A stretch of DNA of 64,000 nucleotides from Rhabdaerophilum calidifontis (GCF_008641065.1 NZ_VTRS01000005.1:62001-126000), one strand, 5' to 3'. Counted from the first letter of the stretch, positions 9,361 to 18,876 are shown. Program-made: numbers and translations. Notes: generated by a model not told the origin, from the letters alone.

Positions 9361-9765
9361 TCAGAAGGGCCGGATCGTGCCGTCCTCGGCGATCGTGTAG
9401 GAGCCGGCGGCGAGCTTCGCCTGCTGCTCCGCGCGATAGCGGAAGGCGGGCGGCGGCGGCCAGTCCAGCTCGCGCGCGACGAGGCAGCCGATCAGCAGGA
9501 TCGCATCCGCCTCGTGCAGCAGCAGCGCCGCCGGCGCATGGCCGTTGCGGACGAGCTCCAGCAGCACCGCCGCCGAGGACGAGGAGCCGATCGTGCCCGG
9601 CAGGGCGAGGATCATGCCGGCGACATTCTGCCCGTGCTGGGGGTGGCGAACCTGGATGATCGCGCCCGAGCGCGGATCGACCCCGCCCCAGAACGAGAGC
9701 GGCGCCGTGAGGCGCAGCAGCGGCCCCGAGACCGGCCCGCCGGGCAGGAGCGGATGCGCCTTCAC
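9361..9765 (-). CDS. AcnX small subunit (DUF126, aconitase X swivel domain)
   Basis: 134 residues starting with GTG, whose last two bases overlap the stop of the large subunit (GTGA), so the two chains are probably made in fixed ratio. The small AcnX subunit corresponds to the swivel domain of aconitases. Supporting features are LPGGPVSGPLLRL at the start, SFWGGVDPRSGAIIQVRHPQHGQNVAG, the serine-rich PGTIGSSSSAAVLLELVRNG and HEADAILLIG near the end. With the large subunit it would form a dehydratase; bacterial AcnX enzymes studied so far act on cis-3-hydroxy-L-proline. Confidence 0.87.
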   Translation of the reverse strand: MKAHPLLPGGPVSGPLLRLTAPLSFWGGVDPRSGAIIQVRHPQHGQNVAGMILALPGTIGSSSSAAVLLELVRNGHAPAALLLHEADAILLIGCLVARELDWPPPPAFRYRAEQQAKLAAGSYTIAEDGTIRPF

Positions 9766-11033
9766 GCCCAGACCCTCTCGTCGCGCACGAGGCGGCCGGC
9801 GATCGCGCTCTCGACGCATTCGGCGAGTGCGCCGTATTGCACGGCGTATCCGGTATTGCCGGGGGCGTAATGCGCGAACTTGCCGGAATTGGTCATCAGC
9901 ACGCCCTTGATCCTGTCGAGGATCGGCGTCACCACGACGCAGGTATCCGCGACAAGCGTCACTCCCGCCTGTTCGAGCGCCTTGCGGCGGCCCGCCGCCT
10001 CCAGCGCGCTTAGCGTGTGCCGGCCGGTGCAGGCATAGAAGGGGCGCAGCAGCCGGCGCCCGGCGATCAGCCGGTCGAGTTCGACGAGTTCCTCGATCGA
10101 GCAATGCGGCGACCCGATCGCCACCGCGTCGATTGCCTCGGCATCGCGCCGGTCCGGCCGCACGGTCGAGAGCGCGCCGCGGGCGCTGTCGAGCATGGCA
10201 GGCGTGATGAAGAGCCGCTCGGGATAGCTCGCGAGCCCCGTTGCGGTCGCGATGTCCGGCGCCTCAGGCGTCACCCCCTCGACATGGAACAGCGCGACCG
10301 CGCCGGACGAGGCCGCGGCGGCGCCGAAGGCTTTCAGCCGGTCCTCGGTCGAGAAGCCGCGCAGGCCGGTCAGGATGCCGATATCGGTGCCGGCGCGCTG
10401 GCCGTAGAGCGTGCCGAGCACCGGCCAGAACACATCCGCCGCGCGCAGGGCCGGGGAGAGGCGGCTGCAATCGGCGATGAAGGTCGCGCGGCGATGCGCG
10501 GGGAGGTGCAGCCCGTAATGCGGCGCGCGGCCGGTGATGGCGCAGGCGATGTCGAGAAAATCGCCGTAGCGGTTGGTGCGCGCGCCGAGCACGGAATTGC
10601 AGAAGGCGACGGCGTTCGATTCCCCCCAGGCGACATCGGTCGCGAAATCCGGCCGGTGCCCGGCTTGGTAGGGCGCGCAGGTCCAGGACGGCGTGCAGCC
10701 CATCGCCTCGTAGGCGAGCATCATCCGCTTGGCCATCGACCGCTCGTGCGAGGGCAGATGCACCCTGGTCCCGCAGGCGAGATCGAGCGCGCCGACATTG
10801 AGCGTCGCGGGCACCGCGACCTTCGCGCCCAGTTCGACGAGCCGTTCCGCGAAGAGCGTGCCGGAATCGCCGTGATAGAGCGCGCCGTCGATATGTGCCG
10901 AAGCAATCGGGACGAGCTTGCGCGCGCCCATCAGTCGCGCGGTCTCGGTCACGATGCGCATGGCGAGCGCCACGGCCTCGCCGGCCTCGCCGGCGAGCAT
11001 TCCGCGTTCCTCGACGGTCAGGTGCAGGCTCAC
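9762..11033 (-). CDS. AcnX large subunit (DUF521), probable cis-3-hydroxy-L-proline dehydratase
   Basis: 423 residues. This is the catalytic chain of the aconitase-X group, recognised from the N-terminal LTVEERGMLAGEAGEAVALAMRI, the SAHIDGALYHGDSGTLFAERL segment, TLNVGALDLACG, the cysteine-bearing WTCAPYQAGHRPDFATDVAWGESNA region, and the terminal VVTPI...LMTNSGKFAHYAPGNTGY. The scattered cysteines (for example at TPSWTCAPY and VADTCVVV) fit the metal or Fe-S site of the family. Characterised bacterial members dehydrate cis-3-hydroxy-L-proline to delta1-pyrroline-2-carboxylate; archaeal relatives act on phosphomevalonate. The hydroxyproline-type neighbours favour the first. It starts 21 bases after the DapA-like gene. 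Confidence 0.87.
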   Translation of the reverse strand: MSLHLTVEERGMLAGEAGEAVALAMRIVTETARLMGARKLVPIASAHIDGALYHGDSGTLFAERLVELGAKVAVPATLNVGALDLACGTRVHLPSHERSMAKRMMLAYEAMGCTPSWTCAPYQAGHRPDFATDVAWGESNAVAFCNSVLGARTNRYGDFLDIACAITGRAPHYGLHLPAHRRATFIADCSRLSPALRAADVFWPVLGTLYGQRAGTDIGILTGLRGFSTEDRLKAFGAAAASSGAVALFHVEGVTPEAPDIATATGLASYPERLFITPAMLDSARGALSTVRPDRRDAEAIDAVAIGSPHCSIEELVELDRLIAGRRLLRPFYACTGRHTLSALEAAGRRKALEQAGVTLVADTCVVVTPILDRIKGVLMTNSGKFAHYAPGNTGYAVQYGALAECVESAIAGRLVRDERVWA

Positions 11034-11054
11034 GGGCGGATCCCGGCGGGCGGG

Positions 11055-12014
11055 TCAGGCCGCCTGGTCGAGGCCGGCGAGGTTCGGGCGCGTCTTGAGC
11101 GCGGCCTTGACGATCTTTTCGACGCGCTTCCTGGCCTCGCCCTCCAGCGCGATGCGCGGCGCGCGGCAGCGATCCGAGCCGCCATGGACCAGCGCCTCGA
11201 CGCATTTGATGTTCTGGACGAGTTGCGGCGAGACATCGAGCGTCAGCAGCGGCTCGAACCAGCGGTAGATCGCCCGCGCCTCGGCAAAACGCCCGGCCTC
11301 GGCCAGTTTCCAGATCGCGACGGTCTCCTCCGGGAAGGCGCAGACGAGGCCGGCCACCCAGCCGACCGCACCCATGGCCTGTGCCTCCAGCGCGAGATTG
11401 TCGACGCCGCAGAACAGGTCGTAGCGGTCGCCGGTGAGGTTGATCAGGCGGGTGATGCGCCGGACATCGTCCGAACTTTCCTTGATCGCGGTGAAGAGCG
11501 GTTCGTCGGCAAGCTCGGCGAACATCTCGGGCGTGATGTCGACGCCGTAGCCGACCGGATTGTTGTAGACCATGACCGGCAGGCCGCCGGCTTTCGCGAC
11601 CGCCCGGTAATGCGCCATGGTCTCGTGCGGGAGCGATCGGTAGGGCACGCCGGGCAGCACCATCAGGCCTGCCGCGCCGGCCGTCGCGCCGGCTTCCGCC
11701 ATCCGGCAGGCGCGCGCGGTCGAGCCCTCGACGACGGTGAGCAGCACGGGGATCTTCCCGCCGGCGGCGTCGAGCGCGATGCGCAGGACCTCCAGCTTCT
11801 CCTCGAATTCCAGCGTCGAGGCCTCGCCGAGCGAACCGCAGACGATCAGCCCGTCGACGCCGGCCTCGACCTGGCGGCCGAAGCTCGCCCGCATCGCCTT
11901 CTCGTCAAGACGGTCCTTCTTGTCGAAGCGGGTGGTCACGGCCGGGAGCACGCCGCGCCAGCGCGCCGCCGCCCGCCCGCCCTTTGCCTTTGTCGTCTTG
12001 ACATCCTTGGCCAT
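11055..12014 (-). CDS. DapA-family lyase/deaminase, HypD-like
   Basis: 319 residues, a class I aldolase-type TIM barrel. Catalytic features of the DapA family are visible: GSLGEAS (60-66) in place of GTTGE, Tyr150 in VMVYNNP, and the Schiff-base Lys178 in FTAIKESS. Members include dihydrodipicolinate synthase, N-acetylneuraminate lyase and delta1-pyrroline-4-hydroxy-2-carboxylate deaminase (HypD). The operon with AcnX and a proline racemase-like enzyme favours the last. The first 18 residues are a basic Lys/Ala/Gly-rich extension unusual for the family, so a start further in is possible. It heads the four-gene operon and is divergent from the flavin reductase-like gene across 197 bases. Confidence 0.8.
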   Translation of the reverse strand: MAKDVKTTKAKGGRAAARWRGVLPAVTTRFDKKDRLDEKAMRASFGRQVEAGVDGLIVCGSLGEASTLEFEEKLEVLRIALDAAGGKIPVLLTVVEGSTARACRMAEAGATAGAAGLMVLPGVPYRSLPHETMAHYRAVAKAGGLPVMVYNNPVGYGVDITPEMFAELADEPLFTAIKESSDDVRRITRLINLTGDRYDLFCGVDNLALEAQAMGAVGWVAGLVCAFPEETVAIWKLAEAGRFAEARAIYRWFEPLLTLDVSPQLVQNIKCVEALVHGGSDRCRAPRIALEGEARKRVEKIVKAALKTRPNLAGLDQAA

Positions 12015-12211
12015 GCCTGTCCCCTTCGTGCCGCCGACCGGACGGATCGGCGCGAGAGATTGGCGCGGCCGGGGCCCGGTTTCAATCGGGAAAAGCGCGC
12101 AGACGCGCGGCTTTTGCCGTTAAGCCGCGCCGCGGCGCGCGATTTTCCCGGAACGGGACGGTTTTCGCTTGCCCTTCGCGGTGCAAGCCCCACTTTCGCC
12201 GCCACAGAGGA

Positions 12212-12748
12212 ATGTCCGTGAATCGCGTGATCCCCGTACCCGACGACAGAATGGCCACATCATCCCCGGTCGCGGCGCCGCTCTTCCGCGAGGCGATGAG
12301 CCGCGTCGCCGGCGCGGTGCATCTGATCGCCACCGATGGCCCCGCCGGCCGGGCGGGGCTGACCGCCACGGCGATGACCTCCGTTTCGGATGATCCGCCG
12401 AGCCTCCTCGTCTGCCTCAACCGCGCGAGCCGCACGGGGGCTTTGCTGAAGGCCAACGGCGCCTTCAGCGTCAACACGCTCGCCGCCGGGCAGGAGCCGC
12501 TGGCGGATATCTTCGCCGGCCGCACCGATCTGCACGGCGAGGCGCGCTTCGCGCACGGCCATTGGCGGCCGGGGCCGCTCGGCCAGCCGGCGCTTGCGGA
12601 TGCGCTGGCGAGTTTCGCCGTCCGCGTCGAGGATATCCGGCCGGTCGCAACGCATTTCGTCGTGATCGGTGTGATCGCCGCGATCGGGCTCGGCCCGGAC
12701 CGACCGGGGCTCGTCTATCGCCGCCGCGCCTATCGCCCGGTGGCGTGA
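12212..12748 (+). CDS. Flavin reductase-like domain protein
   Basis: 178 residues, FMN-binding split-barrel of the flavin reductase family (HpaC, RutF and similar), which supplies reduced flavin to monooxygenases. Landmarks are FREAMSRVAGAVHLIATDG near the start, GLTATAMTSVSDDPPSLLVCLNRASRTGALLKANGAFSVN, and a conserved His in the THFVVIGVI strand near the end. The first about 20 residues precede the domain; an internal ATG at 12251 would remove 13 of them. No partner monooxygenase is adjacent, so the physiological acceptor is unknown. Confidence 0.82.
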   Translation: MSVNRVIPVPDDRMATSSPVAAPLFREAMSRVAGAVHLIATDGPAGRAGLTATAMTSVSDDPPSLLVCLNRASRTGALLKANGAFSVNTLAAGQEPLADIFAGRTDLHGEARFAHGHWRPGPLGQPALADALASFAVRVEDIRPVATHFVVIGVIAAIGLGPDRPGLVYRRRAYRPVA

Positions 12749-12757
12749 GGGCGGCGG

Positions 12758-13552
12758 CTAGCTGCGCAGGAACGTGCCGACGGCGGCGTTGTATTCCGCC
12801 GGCGCCTCGCAATTCGAGATATGCGCGGCAGGCACCACGGCCTTGTGCGCGCCGGCGATGTTCCGCACCATGATCTCGCCCATGGCGGGCGATGTCGCGG
12901 GATCCTCCGCCCCGATCACCACGAGAACCGGGTTGGTGACCGATTTGATCGCCTCGCGCTGGTCCATGTCGCGGATCGCGGCGCAGCAGGCGGTGTATCC
13001 GGCCGCGCTCGCCTTGCGCACCTGATCGGTGATCCGCGCGACCTCGGCCGGGTTTGCCTCGTTGAACCGCCGCGTGAACCAGCGCGGCTTCATCGCCTCG
13101 GCGATCGCGCCCATGCCCTCGCGATTGGCCATGCGGATGCGGGCATTCCAGTCGGTCGCGGGCGGCCCCATGAAGGCGGCGGTGTTGCCGAGCACGGCCT
13201 TGCCGAGCCGGTCGCGGTTATGGGTCAGCAGCCACATGCCGACCATGCCGCCCATCGAGCAGCCGATCCAGTCGGTCTTGTGGATGTGCAGCGCGTCGAG
13301 GATGCGCAGGGCATCCTGCGCCAGCATCGCGAGCGAATAGGGGCCCGGCGGGCAGGAGCTTTCGCCATGGCCGCGGACATCGTAGCGGATGCAGCGGAAA
13401 TCGCGGGCGAATTCGGCGACCTGCGGATCCCACATTTCTAGGCTGGCGCCGAGCGAGTTCGAGAACATCAGCGGCGGCGCGCTCTCCGGACCATCGAGGC
13501 GGATGCGGAACCGGACCTGGCCGGCGTCGAGGAAGCTGGTTTCGGAGGGCAT
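12758..13552 (-). CDS. Alpha/beta hydrolase, 3-oxoadipate enol-lactonase-like
   Basis: 264 residues. The catalytic triad is visible: nucleophile Ser in GCSMGG, Asp in GAEDPAT and His in [10 protein letters not shown]. The sequence around [19 protein letters not shown] and [19 protein letters not shown] closely follows PcaD, which hydrolyses 3-oxoadipate enol-lactone in the protocatechuate branch of the beta-ketoadipate pathway. The frame is open to 13798, but the ATG at 13552 gives the family start. No other pca genes lie within the window, so a different small ester or lactone is possible. It converges with the flavin reductase-like gene, nine bases apart. Confidence 0.78.
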   Translation of the reverse strand: MPSETSFLDAGQVRFRIRLDGPESAPPLMFSNSLGASLEMWDPQVAEFARDFRCIRYDVRGHGESSCPPGPYSLAMLAQDALRILDALHIHKTDWIGCSMGGMVGMWLLTHNRDRLGKAVLGNTAAFMGPPATDWNARIRMANREGMGAIAEAMKPRWFTRRFNEANPAEVARITDQVRKASAAGYTACCAAIRDMDQREAIKSVTNPVLVVIGAEDPATSPAMGEIMVRNIAGAHKAVVPAAHISNCEAPAEYNAAVGTFLRS

Positions 13553-13815
13553 GGCGCTTCGCCGCGAGAGGGATCGGAATGACGCGGCTAGAATTCCGGC
13601 AAAACGTGCCGCTGGCAAGCCCGGACGGGGCCGGGAGGGCCGGTTTTTGCGGCGCGGAATCGAAAATCCCGCCCGCGCGGACGGTTCGGCTTGACGGTGT
13701 CTTTGGAACAGGTCCAGATTGGTGAAATCGGGGCGAAAACGGCCGGTCAACGGCGCCGTCCCGCTCCGAGAGGAAGCGTTCCGGCGGCTTTTCGCCATTT
13801 TTCAGGGAGCCCCCC

Positions 13816-14304
13816 ATGCCCAGGGTGAGCATGCGCGTGAACGGCGCGCAGGTCAGCGCCAGTGTCGAGCCGCGGACGCTGCTCGTGCAGTTCCTGCGCG
13901 AGCACCAGCGGCTGACGGGCACGCATGTCGGCTGCGACACCAGCCAATGCGGCGCCTGCGTGGTGCATGTGAACGGCAAGGCGATCAAATCCTGCACCAC
14001 GCTGGCGCTGTCCTGCGAGGGGGCTGAGGTCACCACCATCGAGGGGCTGGCCGCCGGGCATGATCTCCACCCGATGCAGGCGGCGTTCCGCGCCCATCAC
14101 GGGCTGCAATGCGGCTTCTGCACCCCGGGTATGATCATGGCCGCGATCGACATGGTGAACCGGCTCGGCCCCGATCTCTCCGAGGAGACGATCCGCCACG
14201 AGCTTGAAGGCAATATCTGCCGCTGCACGGGCTACCACAACATCGTCAAGGCGATCAGGGCCGGCGCCGCCGCGATGGGCGGCATGCCGCTCGCGGCGGA
14301 ATAG
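13816..14304 (+). CDS. Molybdenum hydroxylase small subunit, 2x[2Fe-2S] (CoxS-like)
   Basis: 162 residues, the iron-sulfur subunit of a xanthine oxidase/CO dehydrogenase-family enzyme. Two cluster motifs are complete: the plant-type ferredoxin Cys40, Cys45, Cys48 and Cys60, and the C-terminal helical-domain Cys99, Cys102, Cys135 and Cys137 (CGFCTPG...CRCTGY). It passes electrons from the molybdenum centre of the large subunit to the FAD subunit. It is first in an S-L-M order, which is the order of form II clusters (form I is M-S-L). An SD-like AGGGAGCC lies just before the ATG. TTGACG at 13691-13696 could be a -35 box, but no clear -10 follows. Confidence 0.92.
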   Translation: MPRVSMRVNGAQVSASVEPRTLLVQFLREHQRLTGTHVGCDTSQCGACVVHVNGKAIKSCTTLALSCEGAEVTTIEGLAAGHDLHPMQAAFRAHHGLQCGFCTPGMIMAAIDMVNRLGPDLSEETIRHELEGNICRCTGYHNIVKAIRAGAAAMGGMPLAAE

Positions 14305-14407
14305 GAGCGGCGCGATCCCGAGGCGATTTGAGACCTTGAAGCAGAAAACAGTCGCGGATGTCCGGATCGGGCCGGAGCATGACGCGGCGAGCCAGAGAGG
14401 AAGCACC

Positions 14408-16771
14408 ATGGCAGCGACCGGAATCGGCGCGCGCGTCGAGCGCAAGGAAGATTTCCGCTTCATCACCGGCCGGGGCAATTATACTGACGACATCAATCGC
14501 CCTGGCCAGGCCTATGCCTATTTCCTGCGCTCGCCGCACGCGCATGCGGCGATCCGCAAGATCGACACGAAACGGGCGGCGGGCATGCCGGGCGTGCTGC
14601 GCATCCTCACCGGAGCGGATATCGAGGCGGACAAGGTCGGCGGACTGATCTGCGGCTGGATGATCCATTCGAAGGACGGTTCGCCCATGAAGGCCGGCGC
14701 GCATCCGGCGCTGGCGATCGGCAAGGTCCGCTATGTCGGCGACCATGTCGCCGTGGTGATCGCGGAGAGCCTCGCCGAGGCGCGCGACGCGGCGGAAGCC
14801 ATCGTGGTCGATTACGCGCCGCTTGCCCCGGTCGTGGATCTCGCCACGGCGACCGAGAAGGGCCAGCCCGCGATCCATGACGCCGCGCCCGACAACCAGG
14901 TCTATGACTGGCATCTCGGCGACAAGGCTGCGGTCGATGCCGCGTTCAGGAAGGCGAAGCACGTCACGCGGCTTGATCTCGTGAACAACCGCCTCGTGCC
15001 GAACGCGATGGAGCCGCGCGCGGCGGTGGGGGATTACAATGCCGGCGAGGACGCCTTCACGCTCTATACCACCAGCCAGAACCCGCATGTCGCGCGGCTG
15101 GTGCTCTCGGCCTTCACCGGCATCGCGCCCGAGCACAAGCTGCGGGTGATCGCGCCGGATGTCGGCGGCGGCTTCGGCTCCAAGATCTTCATCTATGCGG
15201 AGGAGACGGTCTGCGTCTGGGCGGCGAAGAAGGTCGGACGGCCGGTGAAATGGGTCGCGGACCGCACGGAGGAATTCCTCGCCATCGCCCATGGCCGCGA
15301 CCATCTGACCCATGCCGAGATGGCGATGGACGCCGACGGCCGCATCCTTGGCCTGCGGGTCAAGACCCGCGCCAATCTCGGCGCCTATCTCTCGACCTTC
15401 GCCTCCTCGGTGCCGACCTACCTCTACGCGCCGCTGCTTTCCGGGCAATACAACATCCCGGCGATCTATGCGGAGGTCGAGGCGGTCTATACCAACACCG
15501 CCCCGGTCGATGCCTATCGCGGTGCGGGACGCCCGGAGGCGACCTTCGTGATCGAGCGGCTGGTCGAGGTCGCGGCGCGCGAGATGGGGCAGGATCCGGC
15601 ACAGTTCCGGCGCAAGAACTTCATCCGCAAGTTCCCGCACCAGACGCCGGTCATCATGTGCTACGACGCCGGCGATTACGATGCCGCGATGAAGAAGGCG
15701 CTCGAAGCCCATGATGTTAAGGGCTTCGCCAGGCGGCGGCGCGAGAGCGGCCGGCGCGGCATGCTGCGCGGGCTCGGCTATTCGGCCTATATCGAGGCCT
15801 GCGGCATCGCCCCCTCGGCAGCCGTCGGCTCGCTCGGCGCCGGGGTCGGGCTTTGGGAGAGCGCGGAGGTGCGCGTCAACCCGATCGGCACGGTGGAGGT
15901 GCTCACCGGCTCGCACAGCCACGGCCAGGGCCACGAGACGACCTTCGCGCAGCTCGTCGCAGGGAGGCTCGGCATTCCGATCGAGAATGTCTCGATCGTC
16001 CACGGTGACACCGACAAGGTGCAGATGGGCATGGGCACCTATGGCTCCCGCTCCGGCGCCGTCGGCATGAGCGCCATCGTCAAGGCGCTCGACAAGATCG
16101 AGGCCAAGGCGAAGAAGGTCGCCTCCTTCGTGCTCGAGGCCAGCGAGACCGATATCGATTTCAGGGACGGCAAGTTCACCGTGCGCGGCACGGATAAATC
16201 AATCGATTTTCCGTCCGTGGCGCTTCAGGCCTATATCGCGCACAAGTTCACCGGCCAGCAGCTCGAACCGGGGCTGAAGGAGGGGGCGTTCTACGATCCC
16301 ACCAACTTCACCTTCCCGTCCGGCGTGCATATCTGCGAGGTGGAGATCGACCCCGCAACCGGCGTGACCCGCATCGACCGCTGGACCGCGGTGGATGATT
16401 TCGGCGTCATCATCAACCCGATGATCGTCGAGGGCCAGGTGCATGGCGGCATCGCGCAGGGCATCGGCCAGGCGCTGCTCGAAGGCGCCGTCTATGACAA
16501 GACCGGCCAACTGGTGACGGCCAGCTACATGGATTACGCGATGCCGCGCGCAGACGACCTGCCCTCCTTCACGGTCGGGCATACGGTGACGCCGTGCCCC
16601 TCGAACCCGCTCGGGATCAAGGGCTGCGGCGAGGCCGGGGCCATCGCCGCCCCGGCGGCGGTGATCAACGCCATCACCGACGCGCTCGGCCATGAGGAGA
16701 TCGCCATGCCGGCAACACCGCAGGCGGTGTGGAAGGCGGTGCGGGCCGTGGCGGCCAGGGCGGCTGAATGA
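14408..16771 (+). CDS. Molybdenum hydroxylase large subunit, form II CoxL-like
   Basis: 787 residues, the Mo-cytosine-dinucleotide-binding subunit. The active-site loop at 369-375 reads AYRGAGR, the form II signature; form I CO dehydrogenase has AYRCSFR with the Cys that holds copper. The catalytic Glu is present in KGCGEAGAI (Glu742), and GGGFGSK and GQGHETTFAQ cofactor loops are clear. CO oxidation is therefore unlikely to be its main activity; form II enzymes act on mostly unknown organic substrates. The ATG at 14408 has GAGAGGAAGC upstream and lies 103 bases after the small subunit; an earlier in-frame start would overlap that gene. Confidence 0.93.
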   Translation: MAATGIGARVERKEDFRFITGRGNYTDDINRPGQAYAYFLRSPHAHAAIRKIDTKRAAGMPGVLRILTGADIEADKVGGLICGWMIHSKDGSPMKAGAHPALAIGKVRYVGDHVAVVIAESLAEARDAAEAIVVDYAPLAPVVDLATATEKGQPAIHDAAPDNQVYDWHLGDKAAVDAAFRKAKHVTRLDLVNNRLVPNAMEPRAAVGDYNAGEDAFTLYTTSQNPHVARLVLSAFTGIAPEHKLRVIAPDVGGGFGSKIFIYAEETVCVWAAKKVGRPVKWVADRTEEFLAIAHGRDHLTHAEMAMDADGRILGLRVKTRANLGAYLSTFASSVPTYLYAPLLSGQYNIPAIYAEVEAVYTNTAPVDAYRGAGRPEATFVIERLVEVAAREMGQDPAQFRRKNFIRKFPHQTPVIMCYDAGDYDAAMKKALEAHDVKGFARRRRESGRRGMLRGLGYSAYIEACGIAPSAAVGSLGAGVGLWESAEVRVNPIGTVEVLTGSHSHGQGHETTFAQLVAGRLGIPIENVSIVHGDTDKVQMGMGTYGSRSGAVGMSAIVKALDKIEAKAKKVASFVLEASETDIDFRDGKFTVRGTDKSIDFPSVALQAYIAHKFTGQQLEPGLKEGAFYDPTNFTFPSGVHICEVEIDPATGVTRIDRWTAVDDFGVIINPMIVEGQVHGGIAQGIGQALLEGAVYDKTGQLVTASYMDYAMPRADDLPSFTVGHTVTPCPSNPLGIKGCGEAGAIAAPAAVINAITDALGHEEIAMPATPQAVWKAVRAVAARAAE

Positions 16772-16861
16772 GGGCGGGCGGCCGGCCATCGCCTCGGGGG
16801 GTGTTCCCGCGATTGCCGACCTCTCCTGCCGATCGCCTTTCTGATTTCGGGAGACAGACAC

Positions 16862-17668
16862 ATGTATGCTTTCGATTACCACCGGCCGACGACGCTCAAA
16901 CAGGCGGGCAATCTCGCGGCGAAGAACGCCGAGGCGAAGCTGCTCGCCGGCGGCCATACCCTGCTGCCGACCATGAAGCAGCGCCTCGCGAGCCCCCCGG
17001 CGCTGATCGATCTCTCCGGCGTGGCGGAATTGTCCGGCATCGCCCTCAAGGGCCGCAACCTCGTGATCGGCGCCATGACGACGCATGCCGAGGTTGCGGG
17101 GTCCGATCTCGTGAAGGCGGCCTTGCCCGGCCTCGCGGTGCTTGCCGGCGGCATCGGCGATCCGCATGTGCGCCACCGGGGAACGATCGGCGGCTCGGTC
17201 GCCAACAATGATCCCTCGGCGGATTACCCGGCCGGGCTGCTTGCGCTCGGGGCCACGATCGTGACGACGAAGCGCAGGATCCCGGCTTCCGAGTTCTTCA
17301 CCAGCCTGTTCTCGACCGCGCTCGAGGAGGGCGAGATCATCACCCGGATCATCGTGCCGACGGGGGCGAAATTCGCCTACCAGAAGTTCCGCAACCCCGC
17401 CTCGCGCTATGCGATGGTCGGCGTGGCGGTGGCGAAGAAGGGGGCGCGGGTCGCGGTCGCGGTCACCGGCGCCGGCGCGGACGGGGTGTTCCGCTGGGCC
17501 GAGGCCGAGGCGGCGCTCGCGCGGCGCTTCACCCCGAAATCGCTCGATGGCGTGGCGCTTCCCGATCCGAAGGGGCTCAACGGCGATATCCATGCCTCGG
17601 CGGAATATCGCAGCCATCTCATCGGCGTCATGGCGCGCAGGGCGGTCCTTGCGGCGAGCGGCAAGTAA
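16862..17668 (+). CDS. Molybdenum hydroxylase medium subunit, FAD-binding (CoxM-like)
   Basis: 268 residues. Both FAD motifs of the family are present: AGGHTLLP (29-36) and TIGGSVANNDP (108-118). It completes the S-L-M heterotrimer, taking electrons from the [2Fe-2S] subunit and handing them to an acceptor such as quinone or NAD. It starts 90 bases after the large subunit with a GGGAGA SD-like element upstream. The next gene is on the other strand, so the structural genes form one transcription unit and the maturation genes another. Confidence 0.92.
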   Translation: MYAFDYHRPTTLKQAGNLAAKNAEAKLLAGGHTLLPTMKQRLASPPALIDLSGVAELSGIALKGRNLVIGAMTTHAEVAGSDLVKAALPGLAVLAGGIGDPHVRHRGTIGGSVANNDPSADYPAGLLALGATIVTTKRRIPASEFFTSLFSTALEEGEIITRIIVPTGAKFAYQKFRNPASRYAMVGVAVAKKGARVAVAVTGAGADGVFRWAEAEAALARRFTPKSLDGVALPDPKGLNGDIHASAEYRSHLIGVMARRAVLAASGK

Positions 17669-17713
17669 GGCGTGGCGCGCGCAACGCGCCCCCAGGCTGC
17701 GCGGGAACGGCCG

Positions 17714-17735
17714 GGGGCGGGCCGGCGCCCGCCCC
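17714..17735. repeat. GC-rich hairpin between convergent coxM-like and SnoaL-like genes
   Basis: Inverted repeat GGGGCGGGC / GCCCGCCCC around CGGC, 9 perfect base pairs, lying between the two convergent stop codons. No T-run follows, so it may slow or end transcription with help, or protect mRNA 3' ends. Confidence 0.6.
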
Positions 17736-17746
17736 GGCGCGCATCC

Positions 17747-18112
17747 TCACGCCATCGGTGGGTAGAAGAAGCGCTCCTCGGCGATCTTGCCGTCCCGGAC
17801 CGTATAGAGCCCCCATTCGGTTGCCTGCACGCGCTGGCCGCCGGCTTTCGGCGTGAAATCAAGCCCGAAAACCAGCAGGAACTGGTCGCCGTTGATGAAG
17901 GGACCCTCGACTGTGCCGCCATGCACCTCGTGGTTGCCGAACCACCAATCGCTCTTGGCCTTGACCGCGGCCTTGCCGTGGCAGGCGGCATAGGGGCCCT
18001 CCATGGCCTCGAAGCTGCGGATGTCATCGGCGTTGAAGCGCTCGGCGGCGCCCTGATGGTCGCCCGCCTTCAGCAGGGCGGTGAAGGCTTCGGCGGTTTC
18101 CTGGATCGTCAT
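17747..18112 (-). CDS. SnoaL/NTF2-like domain protein
   Basis: 121 residues with a cone-shaped NTF2-like pattern: N-terminal helix FTALLKAGDHQGAAERFNADD, then FEAMEGPYAACHGKAAVKAKSDWWF and strands ending KIAEERFFYPPMA. SnoaL-like proteins include small isomerases, cyclases and steroid-isomerase-like enzymes; many have no known role. The frame is open far upstream but protein-like sequence begins at the ATG at 18112. It sits reversed inside the molybdenum hydroxylase cluster, between structural and maturation genes, and is divergent from the LysE-type gene. Whether it is tied to the hydroxylase is unknown. Confidence 0.72.
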   Translation of the reverse strand: MTIQETAEAFTALLKAGDHQGAAERFNADDIRSFEAMEGPYAACHGKAAVKAKSDWWFGNHEVHGGTVEGPFINGDQFLLVFGLDFTPKAGGQRVQATEWGLYTVRDGKIAEERFFYPPMA

Positions 18113-18277
18113 CGCGTGCCTCGTGGGGCTGGAATTGCGTTGCGGGGGCGTGGCGCCGGATCCATGCCCGACGTCGGAACAGAAATAGAACATTTCTCGT
18201 GGCGGTTCCATGACGCTCCCTGACAGATTCCGACAGGAGCCGGCCGGCGGACGAGCGCGGCCCGGGACCGGCAGCCG

Positions 18278-18876
18278 ATGACGGTTCCGCCGGAATTCCT
18301 GCTCACCGCGCTGCTGATCGAGCTGACGCCGGGGCCGAACATGGCCTATCTCGCGGCCTTGAGCCTCGCGGAAGGGCGGCGGGTCGGCTTCTCGGCGGTG
18401 GCCGGGGTCGCGCTCGGCCTCGCGCTGGTTGGCGCGCTTGCGGCGCTGGGGCTTGCCGCGGCGATCGCTGCCGAACCGCTGGCCTATGGCGTTCTGCGCT
18501 ATGCGGGAGCGGCGTTCCTGCTCTATCTCGCCTGGGAGGGCTGGCGCGGCGCGGACGGGGAGGCGGCGTCGGCGGGCCGGCGCGCCGCCTTCGGCCGGGC
18601 GCTGATGACCAATCTCCTCAATCCCAAGGCGGCGGTGTTCTATGTCACCGTGCTGCCGCTCTTCCTGGGGCCGCCGGGGCCGGACCTCGTGATGCGCAAC
18701 CTCGTGCTCGTTGCGGGCTATGTCGCGGTGGCAAGCGCGGTGCACGCGGCGATCGTGCTGTTCGCCGCGGCGCTTCGGCCCTATCTGGTGGAAGGCCCGC
18801 GCGAGATGCTGGTGCGCCGCATGCTGGCGCTCGGCCTCGTGTTCGTCGCGCTCTGGTTCTTTATGGAAACGCGCCA

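Noticed and set aside
14255-16003. Minus-strand open frame opposite the CoxL-like gene
   Set aside because: Low-complexity Arg/Asp-rich translation, no start context, real gene on the plus strand.
13816-17668. True (form I) CO dehydrogenase
   Set aside because: The large subunit has AYRGAGR instead of AYRCSFR and gene order is S-L-M.
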